Shown here in pieces: positions 58,827-64,000 of a stretch of 64,000 nucleotides of DNA. The notes under the pieces are model-generated. The model saw nothing but the letters and a program-made list of their open reading frames with translations, ran no database searches and was not told the DNA's origin. The position numbers and the translations under genes were made by a program. How positions within the stretch are numbered: position 1 is the stretch's first letter; each line of letters starts with the position of its first letter. Location of the stretch: the NCBI RefSeq assembly GCF_016907715.1, contig NZ_JAFBCM010000001.1:6944001-7008000 (forward strand). The letters run 5' to 3'. This stretch comes from Tenggerimyces flavus. Lineage in GTDB: Bacteria > Actinomycetota > Actinomycetes > Propionibacteriales > Actinopolymorphaceae.

Positions 58827-60796
58827 TGGCGTCCCGTCGGTTCCGGTACGGGCCGTGGGACGACGGGCCCGATCCGCTGGCACCGCCGTACGACGTCCGC
58901 GAGGCTTTGGACCAGCTCGGCCGCGACGTTCTGGCTGGCGGGTCTTTGCGCGAGGCGCTGCGGGATCTCTTGCGGCGTGGGCCGGAGGGGCGGCGCGGGC
59001 TGGACTCGCTGCTGAACCGCGCGCGGAAGCGGCGCGAGCAGTTGCGGCGGCGCGGGGATCTCGCGGGCACGTTGGACCGCGTACGGCAAATGCTCGACCA
59101 GGCGATCGCGGCGGAGAAGGACGAGCTCGCGCGCGACCCGTCCGACGACGCGCGGCTGCAGGAGCTGGACCTGGAGACGATGCCCTCGGACACCGCGCGG
59201 GCGGTGCGGGAGCTGTCGGAGTACCAGTGGCGCTCGTCCGATGCGCGGGAGCTTTACGAGCAGATCAAGCAGCTGCTGCAGCGCGAGGTGCTCGACGCTC
59301 AGTTCTCCGGCATGCGCGAGGCGATGTCGGGGTCGAGCGAGGAGGCGCAGGCCGCTCAGCAGGCGATCAAGGACATGCTCGCGGACCTGAACGCGCTGCT
59401 TGCTTCGCACGCTCGGGGTGAGGACACGACGGACCGGTTCTCGCAGTTCATGGAACGGCATGGGGACTTCTTCCCGGAGAACCCGCAGTCGACGGACGAG
59501 CTGATCGATCTGCTGGCGCGGCGGGCGGCTGCCGCCGAGCGGCTGATGCGTTCGCTGTCGCCGGAGCAGCGCGACGAGCTGGCCCGGTTGATGAGCGAGG
59601 CGCTGGGCGACGCCGACCTGGCGTTCCAGTTGTCGTCGTTGCGGGACAACCTCCGTTCTCTGCGGCCTGGTCTGGACTGGGAGTCGCGGGCGCGGATGCG
59701 GGGCTCTTCGCCTATGGGGTACGCCGAGGGGGTCGAGGCGGTCGCCGACCTGGCGGACCTGGAGGCTTTGTCCGAGCAACTCTCGCAGGAGCATCCGGGA
59801 GCGACGTTGGACGACGTCGACGTGGAGGCTCTGGAGCGGCAGCTCGGTCCTGGGGCCGGCACTGATCTGCGTGCGTTGCGCGAGCTCGAGCGGGAGTTGG
59901 AGCGGCAGGGGTACGTGTCGCGCGGGCGCGAAGGGCTGCGGCTGACACCGAAGGCTTTGCGTCGGCTCGGTGAGTCGGCACTGCGGCGGGTGTTCTCGTC
60001 CTTGGAGGCCGGCGGGCGCGGTGACCACGACGACCAGCGGACCGGGTCGGCGGACGAGCCGACGGGGGCGTCGCGGGAGTGGCGGTTCGGCGACGAGCAC
60101 CCGATCGACGCCGTACGTACTGTGCACAACGCGGTCTTGCGGTCGGCCTCGTCCCGGTCTGCGTTGTCCTTGGATGTCGAAGACTTCGCGATCGCGGAGA
60201 CCGAGCGCCGTACGTCCGCGGCGGTGGCGTTGTGCGTCGACCTGTCGTACTCGATGGTCCAGGAGGGCCGCTGGGGTCCGATGAAGCAGACGGCGCTGGC
60301 GTTGTCGCACCTGGTGGCGACGCGGTTCCGGCAGGACGCGCTGGAGATCATCGGCTTCGACCGCGTGGGACGGCGGCTGTCACCGGTGCAGCTGGCGGAG
60401 ATCGAGCCGGACTGGATCCAGGGCACGAACCTCCAGCACGCGCTGATGCTCGCCGGCCGGCACGTACGCCGGCACCCGGACGCGGAGCCGGTGATCCTGG
60501 TCGTGACCGACGGCGAGCCGACCGCCCACCTGGAGGCCGACGGCTCGCCGTTCTTCTCCTGGCCGACGACGTACGAGACTCTGCGGGCAACGATCACCGA
60601 AGTGGACGCCCTGACCCGCTATGGCGCGACGCTGAACGTCTTCATGCTCGGCGAAGACGAGGGCCTGGCCCGCTTCATCGACGCCGTCGCCAAGCGCAAC
60701 GGCGGCCGCGTCTTCACCCCCGACCTCGACCGCCTCGGCGACTTCGTCGTCGCCGACTACCTCAGGGCCCGCCGCGGCATGCGGCGCTCCGCCTGA
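58826..60796 (+). CDS. VWA domain protein, partner of the MoxR-type ATPase
   Basis: A 656-residue protein. The N-terminal 400 residues are charged and helical (coiled-coil-like stretches with many Arg/Glu repeats). The C-terminal VWA domain has an intact MIDAS: DLSYS near residue 471, then a Thr loop, and VTDGEPT. The ATG overlaps the ATPase stop (TGATG); a GTG 3 nt earlier is also possible. The pair is typical of chelatase-like chaperones. Its 3' end overlaps the convergent XRE gene by 40 nt. Confidence 0.9.
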   Translation: MASRRFRYGPWDDGPDPLAPPYDVREALDQLGRDVLAGGSLREALRDLLRRGPEGRRGLDSLLNRARKRREQLRRRGDLAGTLDRVRQMLDQAIAAEKDELARDPSDDARLQELDLETMPSDTARAVRELSEYQWRSSDARELYEQIKQLLQREVLDAQFSGMREAMSGSSEEAQAAQQAIKDMLADLNALLASHARGEDTTDRFSQFMERHGDFFPENPQSTDELIDLLARRAAAAERLMRSLSPEQRDELARLMSEALGDADLAFQLSSLRDNLRSLRPGLDWESRARMRGSSPMGYAEGVEAVADLADLEALSEQLSQEHPGATLDDVDVEALERQLGPGAGTDLRALRELERELERQGYVSRGREGLRLTPKALRRLGESALRRVFSSLEAGGRGDHDDQRTGSADEPTGASREWRFGDEHPIDAVRTVHNAVLRSASSRSALSLDVEDFAIAETERRTSAAVALCVDLSYSMVQEGRWGPMKQTALALSHLVATRFRQDALEIIGFDRVGRRLSPVQLAEIEPDWIQGTNLQHALMLAGRHVRRHPDAEPVILVVTDGEPTAHLEADGSPFFSWPTTYETLRATITEVDALTRYGATLNVFMLGEDEGLARFIDAVAKRNGGRVFTPDLDRLGDFVVADYLRARRGMRRSA

Positions 60797-61647
60797 TCTG
60801 TCGCGATCCGCTTGATCAGTCGAGAGGCCGCTTTCCCCGTGAGTGCGTGGGTGCGGTGGCGGTCGAACGTTTCGCGGTATGGCGCGATGTCGGTGGGATC
60901 GGTGAGGGTGAGCCGGCCGTGGGGTAGCTCGATCGCGACGACGGGTTCGTGGTCGCCGGCCGGTTCGTCATAGAGGGTGAAGGTATGGGCGAGCCCGAGC
61001 GGTGCGCCGAGCGGCAGGATGCCGAGCCAGACGTTGGCCATGCCTACGCCTGCTTGGATCTTCGCCAGTTGGGCGGGCATGAGGTCGGGTGCGGGCGCCC
61101 AGCTGAGCACGGTTTCGCTGATCAGGAACTCGAACCGTTGGGCAGGGTTGTAGAGAATCTCCTGCCGTCGTAGTCGTGCCGCGACGGCGGCCGCGGTGTC
61201 GTGTCCAGTCATCGCCTGGGTGACGAGCGGGAACAGCGCGGTCGCGTACTCGGCAGTTTGTAGGAGGCCGGGTACGAGGTCGTAGGTGCATTGCCGAATG
61301 AGCGTCGCTGTCTCGGCTGTCGCGGCGGCGTCTTCTTGCATGTGAGCTCTGCCGGCGAGAGCTGTGCGCCAGGGCGCTGCCTCGGCTTTGGCGCGTTCGG
61401 CGAGGGTGGCGAGCCGGTCAGTCGTCTCGGCGTCGGCGCCTGTTGCGGAGCAGTAGGCGAGGACTTCAGGGATCGAGGGAGCTCGCGTTCCGGCTTCGAG
61501 CCGGGAGAGTGTCGCTTGGGAGATGCCGACCCGCGTGGCCATGCCCCGGCCCCCGATGCCGGCGAGGTCGCGCAACCTGCGCAGCTCGTAGCCGAGCTGT
61601 TGTCGCAGGCTGGGCGCCTCGCCGGGGCGGTCGGTCATGGTGGTCAT
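60757..61647 (-). CDS. XRE family regulator with DUF5753
   Basis: A 296-residue protein. The helix-turn-helix is at about residues 16-75 (QLGYELRRLRDLAG, ATRVGISQATLSRLEAGTRAPS), and the DUF5753 domain follows (LVPGLLQTAEYATAL, then FEFLISETVLSW). This architecture is common in actinomycetes and is usually encoded beside small partner proteins; some members control development or act in toxin-antitoxin-like pairs. The ATG at 61647 overlaps the DUF6879 stop by 4 nt. Confidence 0.93.
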   Translation of the reverse strand: MTTMTDRPGEAPSLRQQLGYELRRLRDLAGIGGRGMATRVGISQATLSRLEAGTRAPSIPEVLAYCSATGADAETTDRLATLAERAKAEAAPWRTALAGRAHMQEDAAATAETATLIRQCTYDLVPGLLQTAEYATALFPLVTQAMTGHDTAAAVAARLRRQEILYNPAQRFEFLISETVLSWAPAPDLMPAQLAKIQAGVGMANVWLGILPLGAPLGLAHTFTLYDEPAGDHEPVVAIELPHGRLTLTDPTDIAPYRETFDRHRTHALTGKAASRLIKRIATDQAERRMPRRALR

Positions 61648-62180
61648 CGCGGAACGATTGTCACGTGCTCGTTGAGGTTCCGTCCGGTCGGCCATACCGT
61701 GTCGCGGATTTTGGTGTAGGCGGCCAGCCTGTCGACGTCGTTGACGAGGTCGGCGCCGAGGTAGCGGCCGTCCGGGTCGTAGCGCATCGCGAGCGCGCAC
61801 GCGTTGTCGGTGCCTGCGTCGAACAGCCAGAAGTCCTCGTGTGCGCGGAGTTCGTCGGTGAGGTCACAGAGGCGGATCTCTTCGCCGCATGCTTGGGATT
61901 CGACATAGCCGGCGATCTCGTAGCACAGGTACTCGGTCAGTGGCCAGTCGACGGCGTGGATCCGTTGCCACGACTTGCCAGCTGCTGTGGAGGTTGCGAT
62001 GCGGCTGAGCCAGGCGCTGGTGCGGACTGATCGTTCGGGTCGCGGCTCGCCGCGTGTGAACGCCTCGACCCGTTCGACCTCGGCGTCGACGAGGTACTGC
62101 GCGAGCGTCTCCAGACGGAAGACGTTCCGTTCGAACCGATCGAAGCAGGCGTTGAACTCCTCAGGGCTGACCGCCGTCAT
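61644..62180 (-). CDS. DUF6879 family protein
   Basis: A 178-residue soluble protein. Recognisable parts are the helical N-terminus (FDRFERNVFRLETLAQYLV), RIHAVDWPLTEYLCYEIAGY, and DFWLFDAGTDNACALAMRYD, which match DUF6879, a family regularly found next to XRE-DUF5753 regulators. The function is unknown; an effector silenced or activated by the regulator is one idea. Both ends overlap neighbours by 4 nt, so three proteins are made from one message. Confidence 0.85.
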   Translation of the reverse strand: MTAVSPEEFNACFDRFERNVFRLETLAQYLVDAEVERVEAFTRGEPRPERSVRTSAWLSRIATSTAAGKSWQRIHAVDWPLTEYLCYEIAGYVESQACGEEIRLCDLTDELRAHEDFWLFDAGTDNACALAMRYDPDGRYLGADLVNDVDRLAAYTKIRDTVWPTGRNLNEHVTIVPR

Positions 62181-62401
62181 GCGGTCGGCTTCCCGACGCG
62201 GCCGGTGGCGATCAGGTACTGCTCCAGGACCGCTCGCGGGATGGAGACGACGCCTTCGTGGCTGGGCACCGGGCCGACTTCGTCGCGGTAGCTCGGGTCG
62301 TTCACGAACGCTCCCTGCACGATGACATCGCCGGTGTCGAGGTCGTCGGACATCTTCGGACACGGACCGTCTTCGCATCCTGCACGCTGCGCGTACCGCA
62401 T
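62177..62401 (-). CDS. Small protein at head of XRE/DUF6879 operon
   Basis: A 74-residue protein I do not recognise. It begins MRYAQRAGCEDGPCPK (two Cys 6 apart) and has a GDVIVQGAFVND segment and a C-terminal helix SIPRAVLEQYLIA. The ATG at 62401 has GGGAGG 5 nt upstream, a better site than the in-frame ATG at 62428. It is the first gene of the operon. Size and position suggest the small partner (DUF397-like role) of an XRE-DUF5753 protein, but sequence similarity was not established. Confidence 0.65.
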   Translation of the reverse strand: MRYAQRAGCEDGPCPKMSDDLDTGDVIVQGAFVNDPSYRDEVGPVPSHEGVVSIPRAVLEQYLIATGRVGKPTA

Positions 62402-62435
62402 GGGTTCCTCCCGTGATGACTGATACATGTCGAGT

Positions 62436-62521
62436 CAGTGTGTTCCACTGTGATGCGACGTTGGCGCTTGGTCAAGAGTTGACATGCTATACGCATGAGC
62501 CTCAAACTGATTCAAATTGAT
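62436..62521 (-). promoter_or_regulatory. Promoter of XRE operon with stacked palindromes
   Basis: On the minus strand TTGACC (complement of 62470-62475) and CACAGT (complement of 62447-62452) are spaced 17 nt. Palindromes CAGTG/CACTG (62436-62450) and GTCAA/TTGAC (62471-62483) cover the -10 and -35. CATGC/GCATG (62483-62497) and a tandem repeat TCAAACTGAT/TCAAATTGAT (62502-62521) lie upstream. These are candidate XRE operators. Confidence 0.5.
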
Positions 62522-62598
62522 TAACGGAACCTGCCGTGGACCAGCCGAGCGGCGGTCGGACCGCGGACGAATCCTCGGGCTGTCCCGGGAAGGCGGCA

Positions 62599-62808
62599 AT
62601 GGACGAATACGAGGAGGCCGCCCTGGAGCGTAAGCGGCTCCTCGGCACCCCGTGCGGGTTCTGCGGTCAAGCGGCCGGCTATTGGTGCGTCGATGCGGGC
62701 GGCCGCGAAGTCCGCAACACCAACCGACAGCACGTGATCCGGTACAGCCAATCCGGTGTCAGACGAGGTGTGTTGCGCGCCCTTCTGGTCAAGGCACGGC
62801 TCCTGTAA
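62599..62808 (+). CDS. Small zinc-finger-like protein
   Basis: A 69-residue protein with a CGFCG motif, a third Cys (YWCVDAGG) and a His (RQHVIRY). This resembles the short CxxC-C-H zinc-finger domain proteins found in actinobacteria and their phages. The ATG at 62599 has GGGAAGG 5 nt upstream and is preferred to an in-frame start at 62536. The gene stands alone between the XRE operon and a convergent methyltransferase. The function is unknown; nucleic-acid binding is possible. Confidence 0.55.
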   Translation: MDEYEEAALERKRLLGTPCGFCGQAAGYWCVDAGGREVRNTNRQHVIRYSQSGVRRGVLRALLVKARLL

Positions 62809-62872
62809 CAAGCCACGGTCCCGGGCACAGTTCCCAGCGGACGGTCGCCTTGCACCGTGTTGTCGGCTGCCT

Positions 62873-63601
62873 TCACTCAGGTCGGTGGGCGACGAAGACG
62901 AGCTCCCGGCCGGGGCGGTCGGGGGCGTCGCGGACCTCGTCGAGCACGTAGCCATGCTCGGCGAGGTCGGCCTCGACCTCGGTTCGTGAGCGGAACCGCA
63001 GCGTCGAGTCGGAGGTGAGCACGGCGCCGTCCGAAGCGAAGACGCAGGTGCCGCGGAACGACACCAGGGGTAGCGCGACGTTGGTGAGGTCGAGCCAGCT
63101 CTCCACAGCTCCGACCTCTGGGATGTCCGTCACGCCGTGGGTGTGCTCCCGGGTCCACTCCTCCCACGCGCGGCGGGCCGGGTCGCGCGTCTCGAACACC
63201 AGCCGCCCGCCGGGCCGCAGGGCTTCGAACGCTCCGCGCAACGTCCCCTGCCAGTCGCCCGGATCGACGATGGCCTGCGCTACGTTCGCGGTCATCGTGG
63301 CCAGGTCGACCTGCAACGGTGGGAGCGCGGTCGCGTCGCCGTGGATCCAGCGAACTCGTTCGCTCCCGAGCTTGCCGCGCGCCACGTCGAGCGACGCGCC
63401 GGCCGGATCGACGCCGACCACCTCGAGACCTCGGTCGGCGAGCAGCAGCGCGAAGACGCCCGTTCCGCACCCGATGTCCAGTACGCGTCGCGCGCCGAAC
63501 TCCGCCGCCATCCGGACATACACGTCGAGATCGCCGCGGTCCGGATCGAGCGCGTCGTAGATCGCGGCGAGCCGTGGATGTTCGAACCCCTCGTCGGCCA
63601 T
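62873..63601 (-). CDS. Class I SAM-dependent methyltransferase
   Basis: A 242-residue enzyme of the Methyltransf_11/25 type. SAM motif I is VLDIGCGTGVFALLLADRG, the acidic end of strand 2 is VVGVDPAG, and motif IV is DLATMTANVAQ; FEALRPGGRLVFETRD marks the post-motif loop. The ATG has a TACGTT box 6 nt upstream, a leaderless arrangement, and a second gene starts divergently 95 bp away. The substrate is unknown. Confidence 0.92.
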   Translation of the reverse strand: MADEGFEHPRLAAIYDALDPDRGDLDVYVRMAAEFGARRVLDIGCGTGVFALLLADRGLEVVGVDPAGASLDVARGKLGSERVRWIHGDATALPPLQVDLATMTANVAQAIVDPGDWQGTLRGAFEALRPGGRLVFETRDPARRAWEEWTREHTHGVTDIPEVGAVESWLDLTNVALPLVSFRGTCVFASDGAVLTSDSTLRFRSRTEVEADLAEHGYVLDEVRDAPDRPGRELVFVAHRPE

Positions 63602-63607
63602 GCGGGG

Positions 63608-63613
63608 AACGTA
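63608..63613 (-). promoter_or_regulatory. -10 box of leaderless methyltransferase gene
   Basis: TACGTT on the minus strand, 6 nt before the ATG at 63601. Confidence 0.5.
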
Positions 63614-63682
63614 GAGGGCACGAGGTCGCGACACCACTCGGTTTTCGCGCGTTCCGCGTGACGGGAAGGTCAGACGTGTGGT

Positions 63683-63688
63683 TATGGT
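63683..63688 (+). promoter_or_regulatory. -10 box of leaderless orn gene
   Basis: TATGGT, 7 nt before the ATG at 63696. It excludes the in-frame ATG at 63684, which lies within the box. Confidence 0.5.
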
Positions 63689-63695
63689 GTCCGAC

Positions 63696-64000
63696 ATGTA
63701 TGACCGGCTGGTCTGGATCGACTGTGAGATGACGGGGCTGGACCTCGGTGCCGATGCGCTCGTCGAGGTGGCGGCGCTGGTCACCGACGGAGAGCTCACG
63801 GTGCTGGGTGACGGCATCGACCTGGTGATCAAACCGCCGCCCGCCGCGATCGACCAGATGCGTGACGTCGTACGCGAGATGCACACGTCCTCGGGGCTGC
63901 TCACCGAGCTCGCCGACGGGCTGACGCTGGCGGAGGCTGAGGAGCAGGTACTGGACTACATCCGGCAGTTTGCCGCCGAGCCCGGGCGGGCACCGTTGGC
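63696..64000 (+). CDS. orn: Oligoribonuclease, 3'-truncated by window edge
   Basis: The first 101 residues of a DEDDh 3'-5' exonuclease that degrades RNA di- to pentanucleotides and pGpG. The first DEDD motif is LVWIDCEMTGLD (Asp and Glu metal ligands), followed by the family signature IKPPPAAIDQM and the MHTSSGLL region. The ATG at 63696 is set by the TATGGT box 7 nt upstream. The gene runs past the window end. A link to the diguanylate cyclase 6 kb upstream through pGpG turnover is functional knowledge only. Confidence 0.95.
   Translation, partial: MYDRLVWIDCEMTGLDLGADALVEVAALVTDGELTVLGDGIDLVIKPPPAAIDQMRDVVREMHTSSGLLTELADGLTLAEAEEQVLDYIRQFAAEPGRAPL

Overview
This is a 64 kb chromosomal window from a high-GC actinobacterium. 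The evidence is strong G/C bias at third codon positions, dense 1-4 nt stop/start overlaps, SARP/BTAD regulators, a Tat-type lipoprotein signal, DprE1/DprE2, an XRE-DUF5753 regulator and a 13E12-type HNH gene. The gene content resembles soil Actinomycetes such as Propionibacteriales, but this placement is a low-confidence inference. No rRNA, tRNA, CRISPR array or prophage was seen.

Layout: 1-2.4 kb, the 3' end of a GH78 alpha-L-rhamnosidase and a convergent P-loop kinase, then a 600 bp gene-free stretch with a direct repeat and a multi-branched inverted repeat. 2.5-5.4 kb, a DUF222/HNH (13E12) gene, then an aldo/keto reductase and a TetR gene divergent around a paired operator. 5.4-9.0 kb, a heterodimeric ABC exporter. 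9.2-12.7 kb, a carbohydrate ABC importer (two permeases and a lipoprotein). 12.7-17.7 kb, a decaprenylphosphoryl-arabinose operon (ubiA-like, dprE1, dprE2) divergent from an AftB-like GT-C membrane protein. 17.8-19.6 kb, an M23 peptidase, OsmC and an alpha/beta hydrolase. 19.6-22.9 kb, an IS110 plus IS1380 block lying between two convergent genes. 22.9-30.6 kb, a large MalT/SARP hybrid regulator, a GNAT protein, and a thiolase-FadB-Rid operon.

30.7-39.3 kb is one long operon: TIGR03084, AtuA, acyl-CoA carboxylase beta and alpha, acyl-CoA dehydrogenase, enoyl-CoA hydratase, TetR. Most of its junctions overlap, which suggests a branched-acyl or isoprenoid-acyl degradation pathway controlled by its last gene. 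39.4-48 kb holds a GH15 enzyme, a flippase-glycosyltransferase fusion with an apparent CTG start, a P450, a LuxR/histidine kinase pair and a frameshifted membrane-esterase gene. 48-51.1 kb holds a WYL regulator divergent from an epoxide hydrolase, followed by a broken AlkZ-like gene. 51.1-55.3 kb holds a secreted NlpC/CHAP-like protein, a SARP that has lost its P-loop, and a Ser/Thr kinase. 55.3-60.8 kb holds a TPR-GGDEF protein behind a long structured leader, a 103 nt hairpin, and a MoxR-type ATPase with its VWA partner. 60.8-62.5 kb is an XRE/DUF6879/small-protein operon with several palindromes in its promoter. The window ends with a zinc-finger protein, a methyltransferase and the 5' part of oligoribonuclease.

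Two themes recur. At least eleven genes have a TANNNT -10 box 6-7 nt before the start codon, so they are probably leaderless. Several reading frames are damaged or degenerate (AlkZ-like, membrane-esterase, SARP without a P-loop, GH78 and AKR with substituted catalytic positions).
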